Source: Streptomyces rimosus subsp. rimosus (GTDB lineage Bacteria > Actinomycetota > Actinomycetes > Streptomycetales > Streptomycetaceae). From it: 23,817 bases of DNA. The position numbers and the translations under genes are program-made. The notes below the pieces were generated by a model, which was given only the letters and a program-made list of their open reading frames with translations, ran no database searches and was not told the origin of the DNA. The stretch is from assembly GCF_000720725.1 (NCBI RefSeq), contig NZ_JOCQ01000125.1, forward strand, positions 1 through 23,817. The letters run 5' to 3'. Shown here piece after piece: positions 14,490-21,708 of the stretch. Every line of letters begins with the position of its first letter. Positions within the stretch are counted from its first letter, which is position 1.

Positions 14490-15275
14490 ATGAGCGAAGT
14501 ATCGGTGACCAAGAGCGACAAGGGTCCCGCGCCGGCGGGCGACCCGCTGGTCGTGCTGGACAACGTGAACAAGCACTTCGGCGCGCTGCACGTACTCCAG
14601 GACATCGACCTGACCATCCGGCGCGGTGAGGTGGTCGTGGTGATCGGGCCCTCCGGGTCCGGCAAGTCGACCCTGTGCCGCACGATCAACCGGCTGGAGA
14701 CCGTCGACTCCGGTTCCATAGCGATCGACGGCAAGCCGCTGCCGCAGGAGGGGCGCGAGCTGGCCCGGCTCCGCGCCGACGTGGGCATGGTCTTCCAGTC
14801 CTTCAACCTCTTCGCGCACAAGACGGTGCTGGAGAACGTGATGCTGGGCCAGACCAAGGTCCGCCGCACGGAGAAGAAGGCGGCCGAGGAGAAGGCCCGG
14901 GCCCTGCTGGACCGGGTGGGGGTCGGCACCCAGGCGGACAAGTACCCCGCCCAGCTGTCCGGTGGGCAGCAGCAGCGGGTGGCGATCGCCCGGGCCCTGG
15001 CGATGGACCCCAAGGTCATGCTTTTCGACGAGCCGACCTCGGCCCTCGACCCGGAGATGATCAACGAGGTGCTGGAGGTCATGCAGCAGCTCGCCCGGGA
15101 CGGCATGACGATGGTCGTGGTCACCCACGAGATGGGCTTCGCCCGCTCGGCCGCCAACCGCGTCGTCTTCATGGCGGACGGCCGGATCGTCGAAGAGGCC
15201 GAGCCGAACCAGTTCTTCAACAACCCGCGCAGCGACCGGGCCAAGGACTTCCTTTCGAAGATCCTCCACCACTGA
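14490..15275 (+). CDS. gluA: Glutamate ABC transporter ATPase GluA
   Basis: 261 residues. It powers glutamate import across the cytoplasmic membrane, bound to GluC and GluD. Walker A is GPSGSGKST, the Q-loop is MVFQSFNLF, the ABC signature is LSGGQQQR, Walker B with its catalytic Glu is VMLFDEPTSALDPE and the H-loop is VVTHEMGFA. The polar amino-acid transporter signature NRLETVDSGSIAIDG is present. The first ~20 residues are a variable lead-in. The ATG at 14490 has GGAG about 11 bases upstream, a loose spacing; a GTG five codons in is an alternative. First gene of gluABCD, 55 bases before gluB. Confidence 0.97.
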   Translation: MSEVSVTKSDKGPAPAGDPLVVLDNVNKHFGALHVLQDIDLTIRRGEVVVVIGPSGSGKSTLCRTINRLETVDSGSIAIDGKPLPQEGRELARLRADVGMVFQSFNLFAHKTVLENVMLGQTKVRRTEKKAAEEKARALLDRVGVGTQADKYPAQLSGGQQQRVAIARALAMDPKVMLFDEPTSALDPEMINEVLEVMQQLARDGMTMVVVTHEMGFARSAANRVVFMADGRIVEEAEPNQFFNNPRSDRAKDFLSKILHH

Positions 15276-15330
15276 CCCCGCGGCCGGTCATCATGATTGC
15301 CAACTTCCGCTGAACCGAAGGATGTTCACC

Positions 15331-16239
15331 ATGAGGATTCGTAAGACGGCCGCGGCGGGTGCGGTGGTGCTCGCGCTGGCGGCGACGGCGACCGCATGCG
15401 GCGGCGAGTCGGGCACGGCCGGCGACAAGGCGTCCGGCGGGGATGTCTACAGCGGGACCTACCCGGTCAACGACAAGGCGAACGTGAACTCGCCGGCCTG
15501 GAAGAAGGCCAAGCAGGCCGGGAAGATCACCATCGGCGCCAAGGCCGACCAGCCCTACCTCGGCTTCCAGGACACCACCGGCAAGCGCACCGGCTTCGAC
15601 ATCGAGATCGCCAAGATGATCGCCGCCGACCTGGGCTTCTCCGAGAAGCAGATCGAGTTCAAGACGGTCGACTCCAACGTCCGCGAGACCGCGATCTCCA
15701 AGGGCCAGGTCGACTACTACGTCGGCACGTACACGATCAACGACGAGCGCAAGAAGCAGATCGACTTCGCGGGCCCGTACTACACCGCGGGCGCGGACCT
15801 CCTGATCCGCCGGGACGACACGTCGATCACCGGCCCGGAGACCGTCAAGGGCAAGAAGGTCTGCTCGATCGTCGGCTCCACCCCGCTCCAGGAGATCAAG
15901 AAGCCGAAGTACGGGGCCACCACCACCGAGCTGGCCAAGTACTCGCTGTGCGTCAAGCAGCTCCTCGACGGCCAGGTGGACGCGGTCACCACGGACGACG
16001 CGATCCTCAAGGGGTACGCGGCCGAGCGGCCCACGAAGCTGAAGGTCGTCGGCAAGCCGTTCACCAAGGAGCCGTACGGCGTCGGCCTGCAGAAGGGCGA
16101 CAAGGCGCTGCGGGACGCGATCACCGACGCGCTGGAGAAGCACATCAAGAACGGCGACTACAAGAAGGCCTACGAAGGCACCCTCGGCAAGTCCGGGACC
16201 AGCTTCGTCGCGCCGCAGACGCCGCTGCCGCGCGGCTGA
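15331..16239 (+). CDS. gluB: Glutamate-binding lipoprotein GluB
   Basis: 302 residues, family 3 extracellular solute-binding protein that captures glutamate outside the membrane. The signal peptide has Arg/Lys at 2-5, a hydrophobic core and a lipobox ending ATAC, giving lipid-modified Cys23. Ligand-binding signatures include TGFDIEIAKMIAADLG, DYYVGTYTINDERKKQIDFAGPYY and VCSIVGSTPLQEI. The second ATG (15331) is chosen over one at 15322 because GAAGGA is 8 bases upstream of it. It follows gluA by 55 bases. A perfect 15-bp hairpin follows about 30 bases after the stop, which would favour higher levels of this protein than of the permeases. Confidence 0.96.
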   Translation: MRIRKTAAAGAVVLALAATATACGGESGTAGDKASGGDVYSGTYPVNDKANVNSPAWKKAKQAGKITIGAKADQPYLGFQDTTGKRTGFDIEIAKMIAADLGFSEKQIEFKTVDSNVRETAISKGQVDYYVGTYTINDERKKQIDFAGPYYTAGADLLIRRDDTSITGPETVKGKKVCSIVGSTPLQEIKKPKYGATTTELAKYSLCVKQLLDGQVDAVTTDDAILKGYAAERPTKLKVVGKPFTKEPYGVGLQKGDKALRDAITDALEKHIKNGDYKKAYEGTLGKSGTSFVAPQTPLPRG

Positions 16240-16269
16240 CCCGCATCGCACCACCCCTGCCCGCTGCCG

Positions 16270-16308
16270 CACGCCCCGTACGCCGCCTCGGCGGGCGTAC
16301 GGGGCGTG
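16270..16308 (+). terminator. 15-bp perfect hairpin between gluB and gluC
   Basis: CACGCCCCGTACGCC (16270-16284) and its exact complement (16294-16308) flank a 9-base loop. In an operon it would act as a partial terminator or as a 3' stabiliser of gluAB mRNA, rather than a full stop. A second, smaller hairpin, TCCGTAC-ACCGC-GTACGGA, lies at 16384-16402. Confidence 0.7.
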
Positions 16309-16506
16309 GGTGCCTGAGGAACCGCGCGCCGGGACGCCCGTGCGCACGCGGGCGCGAACCCTTGCCGCGCCCCCGTACGCCCATCCGTACACCGCGTACG
16401 GAAGCGTCCGCGGGCCCGAGCACGTCCGTACCCCCGCACCGCGCACACCCCGCGCCGGGCCGTCCACCCGTCCGCCGCTGACCCTGACCGCTACCGCGGA
16501 GAACCC

Positions 16507-17154
16507 ATGAACGTACTCCTCGACTACCTACCCGAGTTCCGCAACGGGTTCCTCGGAACCGTGTCGCTGACCGCGGCCAGCGCGGCGCTCGCCATCCTGC
16601 TGGGCCTCCTCATAGCCGGTTTCCGGGTCTCGCCCGTGCCCCCGCTGCGCGCCTTCGGGACCGCCTGGGTGACGCTGCTGCGCAACACCCCGCTCACCCT
16701 GCTGTTCCTGGTCGCCTTCTTCGTCGTCCCGCAGGTCCTCTTCCCGGGCACCAGCCCGTTCGTCCTGGCCACCCTGGCACTCGGCTTCTACACGTCCTCG
16801 TTCGTCTGCGAGGCCGTGCGCTCCGGCATCAACACCGTGCCGCTGGGACAGGCCGAGGCGGCGCGCAGCATCGGCATGACCTTCATCCAGACGCTGCGCA
16901 TGATCATCCTTCCCCAGGCCACCCGCACCGTGCTGCCGCCGCTGAGCAGCATCCTGATCGCGCTCACCAAGAACTCGGCCATCGCGGGCGCCTTCAGCAA
17001 CACCGAGCTGTTCAACGTCTCCAAGCTGCTCAACGACCAGGGCCGGCCGATCGGCTGGATCTTCCTCTGGATCGCCCTCGCCTACTTGATCATCACGTTC
17101 GCCATCAGCGGCATCTTCCGGCTGCTGGAGCGCCGCCTGGAGGTGGCCCGATGA
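16507..17154 (+). CDS. gluC: Glutamate ABC transporter permease GluC
   Basis: 215 residues, His/Glu/Gln/Arg-type permease. Hydrophobic helices include VSLTAASAALAILLGLLIAGF, TPLTLLFLVAFFVVPQV and FLWIALAYLIITFAISGIF. The EAA loop that docks on the ATPase is visible as GQAEAARSIGMTFIQTLRMIILPQA. It forms the membrane channel with GluD. The ATG at 16507 is preceded by GGAGAA. It is separated from gluB by 267 bases containing hairpins but no gene, and overlaps gluD by 4 bases (ATGA), so the two permeases are translationally coupled. Confidence 0.96.
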   Translation: MNVLLDYLPEFRNGFLGTVSLTAASAALAILLGLLIAGFRVSPVPPLRAFGTAWVTLLRNTPLTLLFLVAFFVVPQVLFPGTSPFVLATLALGFYTSSFVCEAVRSGINTVPLGQAEAARSIGMTFIQTLRMIILPQATRTVLPPLSSILIALTKNSAIAGAFSNTELFNVSKLLNDQGRPIGWIFLWIALAYLIITFAISGIFRLLERRLEVAR

Positions 17155-18125
17155 CCAGCGTCCTCTACGACGCCCCGGGGCCCAAGGCCAAGGTCCGCAA
17201 CCGCGTCTACACCGTCGTGGGCGCGCTCGCCGTCGTCGGCCTGCTCGTCTTCGTCGTGCTGCGGCTGGCCGCCAAGGGCCAGTTCGCGCCGGAGATGTGG
17301 AACATCTTCAACAACGCGGGCGTACGGACCAACATCCGCAACGGCGTCCTGACGACCCTCCAGGTCTTCGCGGTGGCCGCGGTGCTCTCCCTCGTGCTCG
17401 GCGTGCTGCTCGCGGTCGCCCGGCTCTCGGAGCACAAGCCGGTGCGCTGGCTGGCGACCGGCTTCATCGAGGTCTTCCGGGCCGTCCCGCTGCTGATCAC
17501 GATCTACGCCCTGTGGGTGATCCTGCTCTCCTACAAGGAGGAGCTGGGGCTGACCGGCGACTCCCCGCAGTTCTGGGCGCTGGTCGTGGGTCTGACCGTC
17601 TACAACGGCGCGGTGCAGGCGGAGGTGCTGCGCGCCGGTATCAACGCGGTGCCCCGGGGCCAGCGCGAGGCGGCCTACGCGCTCGGCATGAGCAAGACGC
17701 AGGTCATGACGACGGTGCTGATGCCGCAGGCCATCCGGGCGATGCTACCGACGATCATCAGCCAGCTGGTGGTGACCCTCAAGGACACCTCGCTCGGCTA
17801 CGTCATCACCTTCGAGGAGCTGCTGTACACGATCCAGCAGATGGCCAGCACCATCGTCGTCAACGACGAGAACCCGTACGTGCCGATGATCATCGTGGCC
17901 GGCGCGATCTACGTGGTGATGTGTCTGGCGCTGTCCGCGCTGGCCACCTGGATCGAGCGGCGCGGCCGGCGGTCCAGGACCGGCATCGCGGTCGCCGGGG
18001 TGGCCGAGCCGGTCACGGCGTCGGACGCGCTGGAGGGCGCCGACGGCACGCTCGGCGGTCCGGTCGACACCCGGCGGCCCCCGGACATCCCGCCCGTGGG
18101 CGGCGGGGGCGGCGCCGGGAACTGA
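17151..18125 (+). CDS. gluD: Glutamate ABC transporter permease GluD
   Basis: 324 residues, longer than GluC. The first helix is VVGALAVVGLLVFVVLRLA, a periplasmic loop follows, and then the conserved permease core with VLTTLQVFAVAAVLSLVLGVLL and FIEVFRAVPLLITIYALWVILL. The EAA loop is GQREAAYALGMSKTQVMTTVLMPQA. After the last helix (IIVAGAIYVVMCLALSALATW) comes a ~55-residue cytoplasmic tail, Gly/Pro-rich and probably disordered. The ATG overlaps the gluC stop. A strong hairpin follows, marking the operon end. Confidence 0.96.
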   Translation: MTSVLYDAPGPKAKVRNRVYTVVGALAVVGLLVFVVLRLAAKGQFAPEMWNIFNNAGVRTNIRNGVLTTLQVFAVAAVLSLVLGVLLAVARLSEHKPVRWLATGFIEVFRAVPLLITIYALWVILLSYKEELGLTGDSPQFWALVVGLTVYNGAVQAEVLRAGINAVPRGQREAAYALGMSKTQVMTTVLMPQAIRAMLPTIISQLVVTLKDTSLGYVITFEELLYTIQQMASTIVVNDENPYVPMIIVAGAIYVVMCLALSALATWIERRGRRSRTGIAVAGVAEPVTASDALEGADGTLGGPVDTRRPPDIPPVGGGGGAGN

Positions 18126-18140
18126 CGGCGTGACATCGTG

Positions 18141-18176
18141 GACGGGGGCAGTGCCGCGCGCGCCGCTGCCCCCGTC
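18141..18176 (+). terminator. gluABCD terminator
   Basis: GACGGGGGCAG (18141-18151) and CTGCCCCCGTC (18166-18176) form a perfect 11-bp stem with a 14-base GC-rich loop, 16 bases after the gluD stop. It has no U-tract. TTGACG immediately after (18179-18184) could be a -35 box for the next gene, but no well-spaced -10 box was found. Confidence 0.75.
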
Positions 18177-18288
18177 ACTTGACGCGGGCGCCCGCAGTGG
18201 GTTGCATACGCTGTGTGATCGCGCACCGGGCTCCAACTGCCAGTTCCCGTACGTCCCGTAAGTATCCGCGCACCGGGGTGGCCACGCC

Positions 18289-20451
18289 GTGGACCCGGTG
18301 ATCGTCGTCGGGGCCGGCCCGGTCGGCCTCGCGCTCTCCCTCTCCCTCGCCCGCCTCGACGTTCCGTGCGTCATCCTGGACGAAGCGCCCGGCGCCACCG
18401 ATCCGCGGCCCGCCCGTACGGTCGTGCTGCGCCCCGACACCACCGCGTTCCTGACCCGGCTGGGCTGCGGCCCGGCCCTGGACTCGGCGGGCACGCACTG
18501 GACGGCCTGGCGCGCGGTGCGCCGACGGCGCCTGCTGGAACGGGTCGAGTTCGGCCCGGAGAACCCCTCCCCCCTGCACATGCCGCAGCACGCGCTGACC
18601 AGGGCGCTGCGCACCGCGCTCGCGGGCGAGCCCCTGGTCCGGATCGTCGCGGACAGCCGGCTCGACGAGCTGAAGCAGGACGCGTACGGCGTCAGCGCCC
18701 ACACCCGCGGCCACAACGGTGCCTGGTGGCGGGCCAGTTATCTGGTCGGCTGCGACGGCCCGCGCTCGACGGTCCGCAAGCTGCTGGAGGTGCGCTTCCC
18801 CGGCCGTACGGCGGTCGAGCGGCATGCGGTCGCGGCGTTGCGTACGGAACTTCCCTGGCCCGGTGAGGCGTTGCTGCACCGCTCGCCCGCCCGGCAGGGC
18901 GGCGGCGGATCCGGCGGCGAGGTGACGGCCCGGCCGCTGCCCGGCGGGCTGTGGCGGCTGGACTGGCTGCTGCCGCCCGGCCGGGACCTGGTCACCCCGG
19001 ACGCGCTGGTGGCCCGGATCCGCGATTCGCTGGCGGTGTGGGGCGCCGAAGCGGCGTCGGGGGGCCTCGGGGCGGGGGACGGTCCTGCGGGGTCCGGTGC
19101 GCAGGGTCCTGCGGGGTCCGGTGCGCGCGTCCCCGCGGGTTCCGGTGATCCGCGCGTTCCGGCCGTACCGCCGTACGAACTCCTCGACACCGGCGTGCAC
19201 ACGGTGCACCACCGCCTGGCGCGGCGCTGGCGGCGCGGGCGGGCCTTCCTCGCCGGGGACGCCGCCCACCTGCTCGGCGCGCTCGGCACACAGGGCCTGG
19301 ACGAGGGGCTGCGGGACGCCGAGAACCTCGCGTGGAAGCTGGCGCTGGCCTGGCACCAGGGCGCCTCCGAGGCCCTGCTGGACAGCTACCAGGCGGAGCG
19401 CCGCGGCGCGGTGACGGCCCGGCTGCGCGCGGCCGACCGGGCGCTGCCGCTGTTGCGCGACGGCGAACGGGGCGGCCGGTGGCGCGCGGTGCTCCCGGGT
19501 GCGGCCCGCGGCCACACGGCGATGCTCACCGACGGCCACTTGGGGCGCGGCCCGCTCGGCGCGCCCCCCACGTACGCCCGCTCTCCCCTCGCCCCGGTCA
19601 CCGATCCGGCGGGGACGATTCCGGTGGCGACACCGGTCGGCGCGCCGGTCGCGGACGTCCCGGTGACGGCGCCGGACGGGTCCCTGGTGCCGCTGCGCAC
19701 GCGGCTGGGCCGACGGCTGCTGGTGGTGCTGGTCGCGCCGGGTACGGGCGTGTGGGAGCGGCGGCACTGGAAGTCGGCGGGCGTGATGCCGCGGCTGTCG
19801 AAGGCGGTGGCGGCCCTGCCGATGCGCGCCGAGGTGCTGGTCGCCGAGGCCTATCCGGGCGCGGTGGCGCACACCGTCCTGGTCGTACGCCCGGACGGAC
19901 ACCTGGTCGCGGCGATGGGCGGCGTACGCCCGGCGGAACTCTACGCGTGCGCGGACGCGGTACGGGGCGGGGGAGCCGGGGCCGGTTCGGGTGGGTCGGG
20001 CGTGGGCGGTGCGGATGGAGTGGGTGGAGTGGGTGGAGAGGGCGGAGAGGGGGGCGATACCGGGGGGCGGTCTCGTATGGACGCCGAAAGGGCGCGCCCA
20101 GGGGATCGGCCGGACCCTTATCCGGCCCCTTATCCGGATGCGCGATCGGGAGCACACCCGGAACCGCCTCTGAAACCGCACCCGGAATCACATCCGGAAC
20201 CGCACCCGGAACCACACCTGGGATCGCACCCGGAACCACACCTGGGATCGCACCCGGAACCACACCTGGGATCGCGCCTGGAACCGCGCTCGGACAGGGG
20301 CCCGGAATCCCGCCCGCCCGGCGGGCCGACCCCCGTCGACGGCACGTTCTCGCAGGCGGGCGGGGAGGCGCCGGGGGGCGCACCGGGCAACGTGCCGCGG
20401 GACGTACCGGACGGCGTGTCCGAGGCGCAGGTCCGGTCGGTCGGCGGTTGA
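18289..20451 (+). CDS. FAD-dependent aromatic monooxygenase with repeat-rich C-terminal tail
   Basis: 720 residues. The core (1 to about 560) is a group A flavoprotein hydroxylase of the PHBH/PheA fold: GAGPVG (8-13) binds FAD, the DG motif is GCDGPRSTVR (154-163), and the GD motif is AFLAGDAAHLLGALGTQGLDEGLRDAENLAWKLA-like (319-352). A thioredoxin-like C-terminal domain (about 440-555) follows. Substrate unknown, probably a phenol or polyketide. A Gly/Ser insert (258-286, GPAGSGAQ repeated) breaks the middle domain. From 560 the chain becomes Gly-rich and then Pro/His/Glu-rich, with PEPHLGSH repeats at about 638-662. Codons in this tail often end in A or T (GGA, GGT, CCT, TAT, GAA), unlike the core. 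The GTG at 18289 directly precedes the FAD motif. Confidence 0.9.
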   Translation: MDPVIVVGAGPVGLALSLSLARLDVPCVILDEAPGATDPRPARTVVLRPDTTAFLTRLGCGPALDSAGTHWTAWRAVRRRRLLERVEFGPENPSPLHMPQHALTRALRTALAGEPLVRIVADSRLDELKQDAYGVSAHTRGHNGAWWRASYLVGCDGPRSTVRKLLEVRFPGRTAVERHAVAALRTELPWPGEALLHRSPARQGGGGSGGEVTARPLPGGLWRLDWLLPPGRDLVTPDALVARIRDSLAVWGAEAASGGLGAGDGPAGSGAQGPAGSGARVPAGSGDPRVPAVPPYELLDTGVHTVHHRLARRWRRGRAFLAGDAAHLLGALGTQGLDEGLRDAENLAWKLALAWHQGASEALLDSYQAERRGAVTARLRAADRALPLLRDGERGGRWRAVLPGAARGHTAMLTDGHLGRGPLGAPPTYARSPLAPVTDPAGTIPVATPVGAPVADVPVTAPDGSLVPLRTRLGRRLLVVLVAPGTGVWERRHWKSAGVMPRLSKAVAALPMRAEVLVAEAYPGAVAHTVLVVRPDGHLVAAMGGVRPAELYACADAVRGGGAGAGSGGSGVGGADGVGGVGGEGGEGGDTGGRSRMDAERARPGDRPDPYPAPYPDARSGAHPEPPLKPHPESHPEPHPEPHLGSHPEPHLGSHPEPHLGSRLEPRSDRGPESRPPGGPTPVDGTFSQAGGEAPGGAPGNVPRDVPDGVSEAQVRSVGG
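19081..19125 (+). repeat. 24-bp in-frame duplication inside the monooxygenase
   Basis: A 21-base match beginning GGTCCTGCGGGGTCCG recurs at 19081 and 19105, period 24, encoding GPAGSGAQ then GPAGSGAR; a third, degenerate unit encodes VPAGSG. It sits between the core strands and the GD motif, where a surface loop is likely. Confidence 0.85.
20155..20300 (+). repeat. 24-bp tandem repeat in the monooxygenase tail
   Basis: Three identical 24-bp units start at 20203, 20227 and 20251, each made of CACCCGGAACCA plus CACCTGGGATCG, and encode PEPHLGSH. Degenerate 12-bp half units (CCGGAA-containing) flank them on both sides. Five of eight codons per unit end in G or C, low for this genome. Confidence 0.92.
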
Positions 20452-20650
20452 CCCTGTGGGAAACCCCGTGCTTCACTCCGGAACGTGACGGAAAGCGGTT
20501 CGCGATTCTGGCGGAGGGTCCATCTGGACCTGGTCCGCTACGCGGGCTGCGTGTGTCGTCCGTCCTGCTGATCCGCATCCATGCCCCCGCGCGCCGCCGC
20601 GTTCACCGCTGCCCGCGCGCGTCTCTTCGCGATCACTCAGGACGGTTCCT
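20452..20650 (+). promoter_or_regulatory. Leader region of the cysteine dioxygenase operon
   Basis: These 199 bases contain no convincing gene. Promoter boxes could not be assigned with confidence. The only clear signal is AGGACGG (about 20639-20645), the probable ribosome site for the GTG at 20651. Confidence 0.3.
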
Positions 20651-21196
20651 GTGCCCGATGTACGTACCCCTGCGCGCCCGCGCCCTGCCGCCACCGGCGG
20701 CCCCGGCCCCGGCGCCGCCGAACTCCTCGACTTCGTCCGCCGTACCGCCGCCGACGCCCCGCTCGTCGCCTCCCTCCCCCTCGACCCCGAAGGCCGCACC
20801 TGGATCCGCCTGGAGGGGCCCGGCGGCAGCGAGGCGTGGCTGATCGGCTGGCCGCCCCGTACAGGTACCGGCTGGCACGACCACGGCGGCTCGCACGGCG
20901 CGTTCGCCACCGCCGCGGGCGAGCTGACCGAGCAGTCGCTCGCCGCCCAGCTGCCCACCGAGGGGTGGAAGACCCTGGAACTGGCGGACGGCGTGGACCG
21001 GCAGCGGACGCTGGCCGACGGCCGCGGCCGCGCCTTCGGCCCGCACCACGTCCACCAGGTGCTCAACCTCTCCCCCGAGACCCACGCCGTCTCGGTGCAC
21101 GCCTACTACCCCCCGCTGCCGCTGATGCGCCGCTACAGCCGCACCGGCCCGGTCCTGCGCCTCGAAGAGGTCGAGCGCCCGGAGGACTGGCGGTGA
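20651..21196 (+). CDS. Cysteine dioxygenase (type I family)
   Basis: 181 residues, cupin fold. It would oxidise cysteine to cysteine sulfinate with O2 and one iron(II). The iron ligands are visible as WHDHGGSHG (His76, His78) and HHVHQVLNL (His135 by alignment); SVHAYYPPL supplies the conserved His150 and Tyr152. The mammalian enzyme has a Cys at the position read here as Gly83, so the Cys-Tyr cross-link cannot form; this is the known bacterial variant. Related thiol dioxygenases act on 3-mercaptopropionate, so the substrate is not certain. The GTG at 20651 has AGGACGG upstream. The stop overlaps the rhodanese start by 4 bases (GTGA), giving tight translational coupling. Confidence 0.9.
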   Translation: MPDVRTPARPRPAATGGPGPGAAELLDFVRRTAADAPLVASLPLDPEGRTWIRLEGPGGSEAWLIGWPPRTGTGWHDHGGSHGAFATAAGELTEQSLAAQLPTEGWKTLELADGVDRQRTLADGRGRAFGPHHVHQVLNLSPETHAVSVHAYYPPLPLMRRYSRTGPVLRLEEVERPEDWR

Positions 21197-21570
21197 GCGC
21201 CGTCGACGCGCTCCTGGAGGCGGCGCGCGCCGGGCTCGACCGGGTGACGCCGCACCGGGCCGCGGAGGTCCAGCGGGACGGCGGACTTCTGGTGGACATC
21301 CGCTACGCGGCGCTGCGCGAACGCGACGGCACCATTCCCGGCGCGCTGATCGTCGAGCGCAACGAACTGGAATGGCGCCTGGACCCCACGGGCGCCCACC
21401 GCGCCCCGGAAGCCACCGGCCACGACCTGCCGGTGGTGGTCGTCTGCAATGAGGGCTACGCGTCGAGCCTCGCGGCCGTGTCCCTGCGGCAGCTGGGCCT
21501 GTACCGGGCCACCGATCTGGTGGGCGGCTTCCAGGCGTGGCGGTCGGCCGGGTTGCCCGTACGGGGGTGA
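21193..21570 (+). CDS. Single-domain rhodanese-like sulfurtransferase
   Basis: 125 residues, one rhodanese domain. The active-site loop CNEGYAS holds catalytic Cys85, which would carry a persulfide. LLVDIR near residue 32 and DLVGGFQAWRSAGLPV at the end are family hallmarks. The usual substrate-binding DxR is present as DIR. The GTG at 21193 overlaps the dioxygenase stop (GTGA), so the two are co-translated. Together they suggest handling of cysteine sulfur, for example passing on persulfide sulfur while cysteine is oxidised; the precise donor and acceptor are inferred. A hairpin and an 18-bp repeat array follow. Confidence 0.92.
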   Translation: MSAVDALLEAARAGLDRVTPHRAAEVQRDGGLLVDIRYAALRERDGTIPGALIVERNELEWRLDPTGAHRAPEATGHDLPVVVVCNEGYASSLAAVSLRQLGLYRATDLVGGFQAWRSAGLPVRG

Positions 21571-21594
21571 TACGGGGGTGGTACGGAAGTGAAG

Positions 21595-21630
21595 GGACGG
21601 CGGGCCTGCCTGGGGCGGGCCCGCCGGTCC
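21595..21630 (+). terminator. Hairpin after the rhodanese gene
   Basis: GGACGGCGGGCC (21595-21606) pairs with GGCCCGCCGGTCC (21618-21630) with a single bulged base and an 11-base loop. It lies 24 bases past the rhodanese stop, between convergent genes. Confidence 0.65.
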
Positions 21631-21708
21631 GGGGTCGCTGTCCGGCCCGGTACAGCTGTCCGGCCCGGCGCCGCAGTCTGGTCCGGCGCCGCTGTCCGGT
21701 CCCCCGCT
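21619..21708. repeat. 18-bp tandem repeat at the hydrolase 3' end
   Basis: Five units of exactly 18 bp start at 21619, 21637, 21655, 21673 and 21691. Units two and three share GCTGTCCGGCCCGG; the others vary (GCAGTCTGGTCCGG, GCTGTCCGGTCCCC). The last base touches the hydrolase stop codon. Read on plus it would give AVRPGT/AVRPGA/AVWSGA hexapeptides, but no gene is supported there. Confidence 0.85.

Noticed and set aside
19598..20578. A minus-strand frame giving an elastin-like GAIPGVVPGAIPGVVPG reading
   Set aside because: It is the reverse reading of the 24-bp repeat inside the monooxygenase; the plus frame has the FAD motifs and the ribosomal start.
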